From Micractinium sp. NFX-FRZ (taxonomy: Eukaryota > Chlorophyta > Trebouxiophyceae > Chlorellales > Chlorellaceae), in assembly GCA_029339195.1 (NCBI GenBank), contig JAPTJF010000133.1:62001-126000 (forward strand): a stretch of DNA of 64,000 bases, read 5' to 3'. Both the position numbers and the translations under genes were made by a program. Below the pieces are notes generated by a model. It saw only the letters and a program-made list of their open reading frames with translations, was not told where the DNA came from and did no database searches. This document shows positions 31,901 through 43,300 of this stretch, in pieces. How positions within the stretch are numbered: the first letter of the stretch is position 1; each line of letters begins with the position of its first letter.

Positions 31901-34900
31901 TGTGTGTGTTTCCGCTTCCTGTCCTTTCCGCCGCCTGCAGTCTGGGCGGCAGCGCAGCCCACCCCGCTGGCAGTGGGCAAGCGGTTCTTCCGCAGCCAGG
32001 TGACCGACCTGGCCTGGAGCCCTGACGGCCACACGCTGCTGGCCGCCTCCAGCGACGGTGAGCGGGCGAGTTCTGCCCTGACGCCTGGGCAGACCAGCAG
32101 GCCGATGGTTGAGTGCATCAAGTTGTGAGGCTGGGCGGTGGCAAAATCGCGGGCGCGGGCGCTGCACGTCTTCCGGCGGCGACGCTGGCCAACCGACCCT
32201 CAACAAGTGGTTGCAGCGGCACTGCAAGCCTCCCCTCCCTGCCAGCGCCTTTCTGTTTGATGTCAGCATGTCTCCCTACGCCAGCGCCACACCACAGGCC
32301 CAGCCCTTGACCCTGGCCACCTGACTACTGGCCCCACCGCAGCGCTGCACTTGCACAACCGGCCCTCCCCTGCCCCCTCCCTGCGTGCGCAGGCACTGTG
32401 GCCTGCTTCCAGTTTGCGCCCTCTGAGCTGGGCAAGCCGCACACGCAGGAGGAGATGGACCAGATTTACCAGCAGCTGTATGGCAGCACGCGGGGCGCGG
32501 TGGGAGGGAAGCGGCTGTTTGCGGAGAGCGCCGACCAGCTGGCGCTAGAGGCCTTAGCGGAGGCCTCTCCGCAGGGCGCGGGCCTGCCGCCGGCGCTGCC
32601 GCCGGCGGCTACAGCAGCGGCGGCGGCGGGCAAAGCAGCGGCCGCGCAGCAGCAGCAGCAGCAGCAGGCAGCAGTGGAGCGAGCGCTTCAGCCGTCGGCT
32701 AAGCAAAACCTCGACGCCCTCAGCGTGCGCTTGAGCGGGCGCATGGGTGGCGGCGGCGGCAGCGGCGAAATTCAGCTCGGCTTTGATGCGCCGGCGGTGG
32801 GGGAGGGGCCGCCGGTCGTCGCGGCGGCAGCAGCAGGCAGGAAGCGGCTGGTGCCAGAGTCCATTGGCCAGCCGCCCGTGCTGCCAAGCTCAGCAGAGCT
32901 TATGCCACCGCCGCCGCCGCGGCCATCTGGAGGGCAGCAGGAGGCCAAGCGCACGCGTATAGAGGCAGCCCCGGCAGCCAAGCCGGCTCACCCAATGGCA
33001 GGCCCCGGCAGGGCCCTTGTGGCTGCAGCTGTGCAGCCTGCCGCCTCCGGCACGCTGGCATTGGCAGGAGGGGGCGGACCGGCTGGGTTGCCGGTGGCGG
33101 CGACACCGCAAGTCATGCTGCGCCGCTCGGGTGTGCCTGCAGAGGTTGTGGTTGACCTAGGGTCGCCCCCACGCCTGTTTGACTCCCCCCGTGCACCGGC
33201 AGCAGCGGCAGCGGCAGGTGACCCGCACCGCCGGCAGCTGCGGGTGACGAATCGGGAGCGTGGCGGCGGCGCACGGCGGGCAGCGGAGGTGGAGTGCACA
33301 GAGGGGCCGCTGCGGGGCGGTGCTGCTGCGCCACCCGTGTGGAGCGACACGCTGCGGGGGGCGGCGGTGGCGGCCTGTGGAACCCACAACTTTGCGGCGG
33401 TGGGCTTGGAGGATGGGCAGCTGATGGTGAGGGGGCCAGGGGCAAGGCGGTAAGGTGCAGGTGGTGTTGGCGAGGCAGGTCACGAGGCAGGACGCGAGCT
33501 TTGGCAGGCTGGGCTACGCGCGGGCAGGCAGGCAGGCAGGGCTGCAGCCGACCGGGGCACACCTGGGGTAGTGTACATTGTTGCCGTGTCGTGCGCGCCC
33601 AGAGCAGTCATGTCGTGCGCTTCGTGCCTGCCTGCCATCATACCCGCTGCCCCGCTGCCGCATGTGCTTCATCCTCCGCCGCCCCTCGTCGCCTCGGCCG
33701 CCCTGCAGGTCTACTCCCGCGCCGGGCGGCACCTCACCGCTCCGCTGAAGCTGGGCGCCGGCATTGCCAGGCTGGCCTGCGATGCGGCCTGGCGCCTGCT
33801 GGTGCTGACCACCAGCGGGGGTGTGCGGCTGTTTGATGTGGAGAGCATGAGGAGCCTGCTGTGCGCCTCGCTGGCGCCGCTGCTGGAGGACAACTGCACA
33901 GGTGGGGGCCTGCCGGGTGCTTGATGGATTACATGAGCAGAACTACACTGTAGGGAGTGTTGCCATGGGGCTGGATGCACTACCGTCGTGGAGGCAGTTG
34001 CACTGGTGGGGCTTGCTGTTGGACGGGCCGGAGCGCGTGCGCTGCTTGGGGGCGGTGGTCGGAGCTGGTTGTGGTGAGCTGTGAATGGAGTGGTCGGGAC
34101 TTGGTGATGCATGGCATGTTGGGAGGTGCACTGGTGGCGGCATGGCCGGCCTGCATGCACTCTATGCCGCCCGCAGCACGTGCATTTAGGTCGTGCTGCC
34201 TGCACCCACAGTCTGCCCAGCGCCCGCACATGCCTCACCTCACCTACCCCGTCCTGCCCTTTCGCGCCTCACCCCATTCTGGCCTCACCCCGCCCCACCT
34301 TGCCACCCTGCAGTGCTGGATGCCCGGCTGTCCCGGCAGGGCGTGCCTCTGGTCACACTCTCCAACAGCCGCGCCTATGTGTGGAACGCTGACCTGGAGG
34401 GGTGGGCCTGCGTGGCGGATGAGTCGTTTGCCTCCTCACAGTTCGTGCCCTTCATGAACCTGCCCGGCCAGGGTGAGGCGGGGTGGGCAGGCGGGGTGAC
34501 GGGCAGGGTGGGCAGGCGGGGCAGCATGCGGGGTGCAGGCGGTGGGCAGGCAGGGTGCAGGGGTGTCAGGTGGCGTAGTTTGCTACCCAACAGCGTGTGC
34601 TGCTCAAAACCTGGACGGCCCGGGCGAGTGCTGCGCAGCGCAAATGGCGGGTGCTGTGGGGCGTGGGGTGGCAGCGGGGTGCAGGCGGTGGCATGGGCAG
34701 CGGCAGGGGCAGGCATGCACATGCGCCACCCCTGCGCCCCACATGCCTGCTCACCCGGCCGTGTCACCCGCCCTCCCTTTCCTCCCAAACTGCCCCGCAG
34801 GCGAGCTGAGCAGCCTGCAAGCAGAGGCGCTCCGCTCCATCCCTCAAGCCGCGCTGCCCAGCCTGCAGATCCGCGGCGCAGCAGCGCAGCAGCTGGCATC

Positions 34901-35462
34901 TCGAGCCCACCTGGAAGCCAGCCTGTCCACCGCCCTGGCGCTGCAGTCGCCTCAGGAGTACCGCCGCTGGCTGCTCTCCTACGCCCGCTTCCTGGCTGAG
35001 CAAGGCGACGCTGACAGGCTGGCAGAGGTGTGTGCCGCGCTGCTGGGCGGAGGCGGCGCCGGCGAGGGCGACGAAGAGGCAACAGATGATGAGATGGTGG
35101 ATGCAGCAGCGGCGGCGGCGGGTGGTGGGGCGGAGCAGGCCCCTGTTGGGGCAGCAGCGGCAGCGGCAGCGGCAGCAGCAGCAGCAGCAGCGCCTGGGTC
35201 GGCAGGTGGCAGGTGGCAGCCCACAGTGTTGGGGATGCCCAAGCGTGAGCTGCTGAGAGAGGTGCTGAAGGAGATGAGCCGCAACCGCAGCCTGCAGCGC
35301 ACCACGCAGACCTACCTGGATGCACTCACTGAGCTGGAGCGGGCCGCGGAGCGGGCAGCAGCAGCAGCGGCAGCAGACGCTGCAGCAGGGGAAACAGTAG
35401 CGGCGGCTGCGGCGGCTGCGGCTGGAGGGAGTGGGGCGCCGGAGCTGGCGGGCGTGGCTTAG
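28978..35462 (+). CDS. HIRA: Histone chaperone HIRA
   Basis: Nuclear chaperone subunit that deposits H3.3-H4 onto DNA independently of replication. Eleven exons sum to 1028 residues, like animal and plant HIRA. The first exon is only 37 bases (MLVEKVPWCTHDG), aligned with the usual start just ahead of the first WD40 strand. WD40 repeats fill about residues 10-350: FATGGADSQVKVWSM, LASGSDDRMICVYEH, LASCSIDNSLCIWDP, ATQSEDKSVVIWR and LGSQDKSISVW are typical blade ends. A low-complexity Ala/Gln/Gly linker follows. Near residue 495 GRKRLVPESIGQP resembles the B domain that binds ASF1, and KRTRIEAAP is a likely nuclear signal. The C-terminal Hira domain starts around WSDTLRGAAVAACGTHNFAA and continues through LLVLTTSGGVRLFDVESM to a helical end with a second Ala-rich run. 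The long exon 32393-33426 carries the linker. Confidence 0.93.
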
Positions 35463-37043
35463 AGCTGAGCACAGCTCTGCACTGCTGCCCGGGGGCATGC
35501 ACAACCCATCTGGGCATTATTGTGGTTGCATCCCCGTTTCATTGCACATGTAAGCGGCCTGCAAGTGGGAGGGACATGCAAGTGAGGAGGAAAGGAAGGG
35601 ATCTCGAGCGGCGCAGGTGTGAGTGTGGGCGTGAACCATTGCGGGCAGGCTGCAGGCGATGCAGGGATACACTGGGTGGGCAGTGAGTGTTATTATGTGC
35701 TGCAGGCATCCAAGCGTTGCCATGCGCCCTGCACGGTTGTACGGCCATGAGCGTGGTGTGCTAAAGGCAGGCAGCAACCACTGCTGTGCTATGTGGCATG
35801 GCTGCACTGCAAAGATGTTGTTCTGCTGCGGCAGGCATGCACTGCCATCCTGCAGGCATCAGCCACAGAAAGTCAGCCTGCCATGCACGGGCTGCAGAGT
35901 GCGGGCAGGAAATGGCGAGCGGCCCACCATGCTGCCATTTGAGCATCTGGCAGAGGGCGGGTGAACTAGAACGGTGCATCGACCTGTTGACCAACGCTTG
36001 GCCTCCAGGTGCCCCGCAGGCGTGCTCCGGGCGGCCATGACAGTGCACGTTCGAGCAGCCTACCAAACGGAGAGCGTGCAAGGCAAAGCAGGGCCAGAGG
36101 GGAGGTGGGGTAGCAGCCAGTCTGTCGGGCGGGAGGCCAGTACGCACTGGTGAAGGGCTGCACCAAAGTTGGGTTGTTGTTGTTGTTGTTTGGCAGGTGT
36201 GATGCCGTTCTGACCTCTCATGTTCGATTCTTACCGTCTCCCCGAGGGGCCCTCTGAGGAGGGTGAAACCGACAGGTGCAAAATTTAGGACTGTTCGCTT
36301 AGAGCGGGTGAACCTTGGCAGGGCGCATGCAGGGGTGAGCCTTCCATGGTGGGCGAAAATCTGCCACATCACATCCAAATCACGAAGATCGCACTAAAAC
36401 AGCCCTCCCCCGCAGATCAGCGCCTGTTTGCCAGACCTCTTCTACGCACACTTGGGTATGCGAGTAACACGCACAGATGGGGTGTGGGCTTGCAAAGCAA
36501 AGCGCGTGAACCGGTCGAGTTTCGCTTCTATTGTGCCCTTGTTTTTATCAGATTCCTGGTTCAGCTCCAGCCGAACAGCCTGCGAGTGGTGCGATGGCAG
36601 GGCATGGGAGGCGAGCAGGTACTACCCTCTGCCCCCCCCCCCTTCCTCCTCATACACCGCCGCTCACATCCGTATGATACTGCCCCGCCTCGGCCCCCTG
36701 AGCATGCAGGAGTCCCACAAGCCCAGGCATCCATAGCAACTACCACCGTCGCCGCCGCCGCCGCCGCCGCCAACCCGCTCACCTCCCCTTGGACTGCCGG
36801 TCCGGGGTGAACTCGCAGTGCGCAGCCCATGCATGCATGCATGCATTCACGAATGCAGCTCTTTGCTACGATTGCGCCTTGCCAAGCTTGGTTCAACGCG
36901 CGGCTGGTGTGCTGGCCAACAAAGCGCGGAACACTGCGTTCCACAGGCAGGCAGCGCCCCCATCCCATGCCTGCCATTGACGGTGCTGCTCCACTGCCCC
37001 CATTGATACCCCACCCCTGCAGCGTTTCACATCTCGACGCACA
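35463..37043 (+). other. Intergenic region between HIRA and the Cys-rich protein gene
   Basis: No gene supported. Contents: TGTAA at 35549-35553, about 90 bases after HIRA's stop; a TTG triplet array at about 36175-36195; a CCG triplet array near 36749-36769; and TGCATGCATGCATGCAT at about 36831-36846. The frames from 36346 to 36810 lack family similarity and run through the triplet array. Confidence 0.45.
35549..35553 (+). promoter_or_regulatory. TGTAA polyadenylation signal, HIRA gene
   Basis: It lies about 87 bases after the HIRA stop codon, in the same orientation. Confidence 0.55.
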
Positions 37044-38279
37044 ATGGCCTCCAAGGCAGGAGCTTTCATGCTGGTGCTTGTGGTTGTGGCGGCGCTCGCC
37101 AGCAGCCCTGCCAGGTACGCCCTGTGGCAAGCGCCAGAGCCGTTATCATGCATGGGGTGCACGTGCGCTGACCGGATGCGGCACCCACTGGTGTTGGCTC
37201 TGTTGAGATGGGTGTGCACACGCACGCATGCATCTGGCGGGCAGCGCTCTTCACACGCCGCCGTTGCCGTTTGGTTGTTGGATGCAGGGCGCAGGCGACT
37301 TACTCTGTGTCGGTTTCGTGCCCCGCCGGGTGCTCCTGCGTAAGTGACCGCTGCACTCCCATGTGCTTCTTGTCAACTGTGTGCCCTTGCTTCCATCATG
37401 CACGCACTACAGTACTGGCAGCCCGACAAATCCTCCAGTTCAGGCACCTGGTGCGAGCTGGCGGGCGCCCGCCCCTGCCCCCGTGTGAACCTGCACCTGC
37501 ACCTGCACCCTACGCCTGGTGAATAACAGCACCTGCGCCTGCACCTGCAGCTGGTGGACACGTGCCCCGACGCCGACCGCAACGGTTCCCCCGACTCAGC
37601 CTGGTCCTGCAACGGGGGAGACACCAAGGTAGGCCTGCCTGCCATCATGCAGCATGCTGTGGCTGGGCGCAGCAGGCAGCCACACGTGCCTGCCTGCACC
37701 TGCCTAGCATGAATGTTTGTGTGCACACAAGCAGGCCTGCTGGGCCCCTCTTCCCTACCTCCACCCCCCATCCCCACCCCCACCCTGACATGCACCTTGC
37801 ATGCTGCACTGCTGCACGTGCTGAACTTCTGCACTGCTCACCCCTGCGTGTGTAATCACTTGGCTTGGATTGCTTGCTTGCTTGCAGACGACCCCCGGCT
37901 CCGGCTACACCGTGCACGAGTGCTGCGGCGGCGAGGTTTCCTTCTCGGTGAGCGCTCTGCCTGCCTGGGTTCAGGGCGGGAGGCGCAGAGGGGAGGTGCT
38001 GCTCAGGGTAAGCCTGCTGCCTGCGTGGTGGTGGCGCTAGTGACGCTGCGGGGCAGCTGTGCCCACGCCTCACCTGCAACCAGCAAATGTAAGGACCCTG
38101 TCTGCGCGCCCAGCTGGCTGCCGCTGCGGAGGGGGGCGCAAGAGTTGTGTGGTGGGACAGGAGCCCTCGCTCACGGGTGGTGCTCTGTGCAGCGTGCATG
38201 TGCCCTGCCGCGCTGTGTCTGATCGAAGACATGCACCGGACGTCTGCCCCCTTCCTGCTGCGCTGTGCAGTGCCTGTAG
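37044..38279 (+). CDS. Small secreted Cys-rich protein, unrecognised
   Basis: Six short exons (37044-37114, 37288-37339, 37413-37484, 37551-37628, 37888-37947, 38271-38279) join in phase to give about 113 residues. MASKAGAFMLVLVVVAALAS is a clear signal peptide. The mature part, about 90 residues, has ten Cys in the order SCPAGCSC, TWCELAG, RPCPR, DTCPD, WSCNGG, HECCGG and a final CL. An even number of Cys after a signal peptide suggests five disulfides in an extracellular or wall protein. I know no matching family. The last exon would code for only Cys-Leu and stop; without it the frame reads on to a nearby stop in the intron. The 66-base intron after 37484 has a weak donor (CGT|GTGAAC). A TGTAA at 38610-38614 is the likely polyadenylation signal. 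Confidence 0.55.
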
Positions 38280-38450
38280 GCGGTGGTGGCGCCCACGGCC
38301 TTGTGCGAGAAGGCCAGGGGCCTTTGGGAGGCCCCGGGGGCCGTCGGGAATGTGCTGCGTGTTGCGCGGCATCCGGCGGACGCTGCAGCAGCGGCGGCTT
38401 GAGCAGACCTGTACAGAATCAAACGACGATCCAGCAGGGGTGCTGAGGGA

Positions 38451-38490
38451 CAGCACAGCACAGCACAGCACAGCACAGCACAGCACAGCA
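38451..38490 (+). repeat. CAGCA pentamer array, eight perfect units
   Basis: Forty bases of perfect CAGCA repeats in the 3' flank of the Cys-rich protein gene, the longest uninterrupted array of this motif in the window. Confidence 0.95.
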
Positions 38491-38609
38491 CGGCATCCGG
38501 CCAGCAAGGCTCTCTGCATTGGCAGTGCCAACATGCATGCCTCTCTGTTCCATGCCGTTCACTCGTTCGTTGCATAACCAATCCACAATATGCACATTAG
38601 GGGTTGGCA

Positions 38610-38614
38610 TGTAA
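38610..38614 (+). promoter_or_regulatory. TGTAA polyadenylation signal, Cys-rich protein gene
   Basis: It lies about 330 bases after the proposed stop at 38279; its placement supports a real transcript ending here. Confidence 0.45.
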
Positions 38615-38883
38615 TGCAATGCACAGCCTGAGTGTCACACGCAGAGTTGCAATGTGAGCTGATGTTGGCACGGTTCAGGGAAGGATGGACTTCCTGCCTG
38701 TCTGTCCTCCTCTCCCTTTGGCTGCCTTTCCAGCTGTCTGCTCCATCTGCTGTGCGTGGGGATGGCCCGGCTTGCTGCTGCTGCTGCTGCTGTGCCTTGC
38801 ACCTCCCGTACGTCGGCATCAACCACGCCGCGGCACCAACCTGGCAAGGCGAGGGGCCCCAGGGGGTGCGCCTTCCTGCCCGC

Positions 38884-39734
38884 TCAGATCTCCTCGACAA
38901 CCCGGTGCACCTTCTCGCCGCCCATCATCACGAAGGCTGTGAAGGTGAGGCGGCGGATGCGCAGCAGGAGGGCGGCGCCCTCCTCCCCCACCGCAGCACG
39001 CACCCCTGTCATGTTGAGGTCAACCAGGATCACGTCACGCTGCTGCCCATCGTCGAACACGGGCACGTCCCGCTGTGCGCCAGGCAGGGGGGTGGGGGGC
39101 ACGGGGTGGGTCGTTCAGCAGGGGTGCGGCATGGGGCATGGGGCACGGGGCACGGGGTGGGTTGACAGCGGGGTGCAGCATGGGCACGGGCATGGGGCAT
39201 ATGCATGGGGGTAGGCTGCAGGTGTAGGGTACAGCAAGGCTGCGTCGGGTGCGGCTGCAGCAACAGGCGTGGGGCACGGCATGCATGGGTGGATGGGTGG
39301 GTGGGTGTGGGGCGCAGGCATGCAACGCACACGCGTGTTCATGCAGGGTGGCTGGCGTTTTGTGATGCCGGTGCAGGAGGAGGCGTAGGTGCGCACATGC
39401 ACGGTTTTGGCGGGTAGGGAGCAGTGCTCGCACACGTGGCCGACTGGAGGCAACGCTGACGCTGCGGGCGCACCCCCAGTCAGCCACCCCCCAATGTAAG
39501 CATTTTCAACAACTGAACACCAGTGTGCGCGGCCATGTGAGTTAATTCGACCTCGAAGTCGAATTGAGCTCCTCCAGTTCTCACCAGCCACTCTTGGTTG
39601 TCGCTTAGCCCCGGCACGTCGCTGGGCTTGAGGACTGGGTACGTCTCCCCTGCTGCAAAATCCCGCAGCAACACGACCATGCAGCAGTCCGCGCCGTCTT
39701 TGATTGCAGGTCTCAGGGCGAACTCAAGCGCCAT
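38884..39734 (-). CDS. Unrecognised ~113-residue protein, two exons
   Basis: Exon 1 runs from the ATG at 39734 to about 39588 and ends NQEWL before a GTGAGA donor. Exon 2 starts near 39074 after GCGCACAG and runs to TGA at 38884. The join is in phase and gives SDNQEWL followed by RDVPVFDDGQQRDVILVDLN. The intron is about 510 bases. Visible features: no signal peptide and no membrane helix; an alternating beta-strand pattern (ADCCMVVLLRDFA, RDVILVDLNMTG); a basic helix LLLRIRRLTFTAFVMM; and an acidic end KVHRVVEEI. It could be a small cytosolic alpha/beta protein. The chosen ATG is the only one that keeps the frame before an upstream Gly/Pro-rich run; further 5' exons are possible. Confidence 0.5.
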
Positions 39735-40373
39735 AGCGGTGCCGGCGGTGGTGGCGGTGGCCCTGCAGCCGCGGCGGGAAGCGGCGGCAAGACAGACGGC
39801 TGTGTTGCATTCGTCAGCGGAGAGACCGCGCTCTATTCAGCTGCCCGTTGAAAGGTTTCGCGGCACGAGGGCGGTTGTGCACGGGGCGGAGCCCTCTGCT
39901 GGCAACATGGTGCGGCATGCGGAGCGGAGGCCAAAGAATGAGCCCTGGTCAGGATGCATCGGCGACTTTTGGCGCCTTCTGCAGCTAGAATCAGCTGTGT
40001 GGCGCAACGTTGGCTTCAAACCCATGAGTTGCTGCACCTGAAGCGGCGATCGCGACCACAGGACGCTTGAGCGTATTCAAGCGCCTCTTGTCGAAATATG
40101 GCAACGAAGACGGTGAGCGCGGGACGGGGACATATTTACACCTGTGCAATGGATGAGGGTGGCCTTCACGTGTTGCCAGCGCCGCGTTGCATTTTGCAAG
40201 CTCAGGCTCCCACCCATGGTCCCACACTATCCTTTGATAATATTCTCTGTCGTCCTTGCCTCAACCATTGAAAGTGCTTGGTGCCCTCAGAGCTACACTG
40301 CAGCCTGGGCATATCACAGCCGGGGGTGCATGCTACACAGAACAGGCGGCCGCACAGGCGGGCAACAACCCAA
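39735..40373. other. Intergenic region upstream of the small protein and 3' of exportin-2
   Basis: No exon supported. TTACA at 40136-40140 (TGTAA on the minus strand) is about 235 bases past the exportin-2 stop and is its likely 3' signal. Confidence 0.45.
40136..40140 (-). promoter_or_regulatory. TGTAA polyadenylation signal, exportin-2 gene
   Basis: It reads TTACA on the plus strand, downstream of the exportin-2 stop codon at 40374. Confidence 0.45.
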
Positions 40374-43300
40374 TCAAGCAATGGCCACGCCGGCGGCGCT
40401 GCAGTACCCCGCTAGCTTCTGCTGCTGCTCCGGCGGTAGCGCGCCCACCAGCTGCGGCACGCGGCCAGGCTGCGCTGCCGCCATCGTGCCAAGCGCCTGC
40501 GCCAGCACCGCCCGGGCGTCCTTCACATCTGGAAGCGGGTCCACGTCCGGCCTGCACAGGAAACACAAAAAACAGAGATGAGGACACCCACCACACGCAG
40601 TAGAAAAAACACTCAACGCATCGAGAACAGGGTCGACGTCCGGCCTGCACAGAAATGTGGGAAACGGAGTGCTGCCGGCAACCGGTGTGCTGGCCGGTGA
40701 GTAGGCAAGGTGAGGGCCAAGGCACAGTGTGGCCCGTTACCGTCTCCGCCCTGTTTGCTGCCGCTCCTGCTCTGACCCAGTCTGCAATGGGCCACTGCTC
40801 AAACCCCTCTGTCCATGCTTCACAAGCGGCTGCTATCCCGACCACCCTTTCAAATCCGCCCTGCCCGCCCCGCCTCACTTGTGTGCGTTGTGCAGGCGCG
40901 CGTAGGCAGCGCTGTATCCCGCGTTCTCCTCCTCCCCTCCCTCCTCCCCCGCCTCCTCGCCGCCCGATGCGCCGCTGCCCTCCAGGCACGCCACATCAGC
41001 GCCCAGCAGCCGCCCCGCCAGCTCAGCAGCCTCGGGAGCCGCCAGCTGCCTAGCATCCGACAGCAGGCGGGCTGTGGCCACTGCAAGCAGCTTCTCCTCA
41101 TGGGTCCCAGTGATGCTGGGCATGGTGGGCAGCCACACCTGCAATCAGGGAGGGGGTTGGGGCGCGGCGAGCAGGGCGGGTCAGCGGTACGGCGTCGGCA
41201 GCAACCTGGAGGGTGGCCTAGCCACAACCACAGTGCCAGGACCCACATTGACCCTGAACAACAGGAGGCAGTGCACCTCGCTCCCACTCCGCAGTCCGCA
41301 GTCGACAGTCTACCCGCGGGGGGCCCGCTACCCTGCCAAACCCAACCCAAAGCGTATCAACAAGTGCATTGGCAACACACAGCAGTTGCGCCCCTCACCG
41401 TCTGCAGGATCATGAGGGTGAGCCCCGGCTGCACGGCGTCGATGCTGTCCGCCAGCGGCTGCGCGCCTTGCTTGCACGCAAACAGCGCCAGGAAGAGGAG
41501 GAGGGAGCGCGTGAACTTGGCGGTCTTGGAGGACTGCAGCCGCGTGAAGAGCAGGCCCCAGATGGTGGGCATGTACTGCGAAATGAACATGGGGGGGGGA
41601 GGGGAGAAGCAGGGAGGGGAGCAGGGTGTGTGCCCAGGGAACGGGCGGTGCAGTGTGTGAGAGCAGCGGGGGGAAGCGCAGGCCTCAATTTGGTGAGCGA
41701 ACACTGTATGGGTGTGCGCTCCCCCAGCCCTGCAGCTCACCCTCAATCCTCAAAGCAACTGTGGACCCCACCTGCGCCATGGTCCCCTGGTAGTCCAGGT
41801 GCTCCACCAGGGTGTTCAGGATGTGGAAGCCCTCGTGGTCGTGCGCCTTGGAGGCAATCAGCTTCTGGAACACGCCCAGCACAGCCTGCAGGGGGGGAAG
41901 CATTGGGGTGGGGTAAGTGAGGTGCGGGACGCGGGGGTGCACATGGTGGTGGGGTGGCAGGCGCCGGCACAGGTCGCATGTAGCTTGGCAAGGCAGCCCT
42001 CGCCCCCTCCAGCCCCTTCGTCCTTCTCCTAGCCTCTTCCCACGCCCGCCCCCAGCCATGCAGGCAGCCAGACTGGCACGCCGCCAGCCTGCAGCCAGGT
42101 TGGCATCCACGCAGCCAGCCACAAAGCCAGGCAGGCAGCAGGCAGCCAGGTGAAGAGCTAGGCAAGCAGGCAGGCAGGCAGGCACCTGCAGGTAGCCGCG
42201 TGACACCACGTCTGTTGCGGCGCGCGCCAGGTAGGCTTGCAACAGGCGGACGAGGGCGGGGACGTTGCCGCTGCGCTCCCAGAACAGCGGGGTGAGCAGC
42301 GGCGGGAAGATGGCGTGGTAGGCCTCGGGGACGGGGGAGCCGGGCGGGCGCACCTCCAGCAGCTGGGCAAAGATCTGCAGGGCGCCGGAGGGGGCGGCAG
42401 CGGAGGGATGGGTTAGTGGAGGGGGACAAGGGAGGGGTGGCGGTGAGCGGGAGCAGGCATGCCGACCCCCAGGCCGGCTGGCACCATCCCATTGGGCCTG
42501 CTCCGCGGCTGCCCTGCAGCTGCCAGCTCAGCAACAGCCCGGAAGGCCTAGGCAGCAAGCTGCACATGCCGTCTGTCCTGCGCCACTCCCTGCCACCAAC
42601 CCTCTCAGCCCCTGCATCGGCCCCCGGCGTAACGCGTGCCTGGAAGACGTAGGGCGCAAACTCCTGCACATCCTCCTGCAGCACCACCTGGAAGGGCGGG
42701 AAGAGCTGCGCCTCGTACTGGGACACAGCACCCGGGTCCGCCTCGCACCCGTACCTGCACAGCGCGCACAGCAGGGGACACGCGTAAGCGCAGGGAGGGG
42801 CGGGGCAGGGGTGAGGATAGTGTTGCGACGGAGGTGCAGACGAGGAGCGCTGTATTGTTGTGGGGGCAGGGCTGCGAGACCGGGGGCTGGATTTTGCACG
42901 GCCAGCCGATGGGGCAGCCAGGCGCAGCAGTAGCAGGGCAGCACATGCCAGCGGCCATAAGAGTGACCACGTCATGTTTGGTGCCACACAACTCGCCTGA
43001 CAAGGGCTGCCACGGATTCAAAGAGGTAGTGGTTGAAGCCGGGCTGCGTGGGGTTCTTGCACACAATCAGCAGCTGCTCCGACAGCTGCTGCAGGCAGGC
43101 GGGCGCCACGGGGGCGATGCTCTTGCCTGCACAGGGGGGCAAGTCAGTGTGGGATGGGAGGCTTGAGGGGAGGCACACCAGAGACAGCGTGGGGCGATGC
43201 TGGGCATCAATGCTCCGGGCACCCCTTCATGACGCCTGTACCCGCCCGCCCGCCTGCGTGCCAACCACCCGCATCAGCGATCACCCGCAGTACCATGTGT

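Larger units (their letters stand above)
38280..38883. other. Intergenic region with CAGCA array and TGTAA signal
   Basis: Convergent gene ends. It contains the pentamer array at 38451-38490 and the TGTAA at 38610-38614. No coding exon seen. Confidence 0.45.

Noticed and set aside
36205..36250. TGTTCGATTCTTACC resembling a tRNA T-arm
   Set aside because: No matching acceptor stem, anticodon arm or D-arm could be drawn around it.
39504..39734. Longer reading of the minus-strand exon, through VRTGGAQFDFEVELTHMAA to a stop at 39480
   Set aside because: The frame continues past a clean GTGAGA donor, and splicing there joins in phase to a conserved-looking downstream exon. The unspliced version is less likely but not excluded.
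40815..41660. 281-residue open frame on the plus strand
   Set aside because: It is antisense to conserved exportin-2 exons, has a composition typical of antisense GC-rich frames, and shows no motif.
41743..42987. 414-residue open frame on the minus strand
   Set aside because: It reads through the introns of exportin-2. Only short parts match true exons, which sit in other frames; the rest is Pro/Arg/Ala-rich as expected from non-coding GC-rich sequence.
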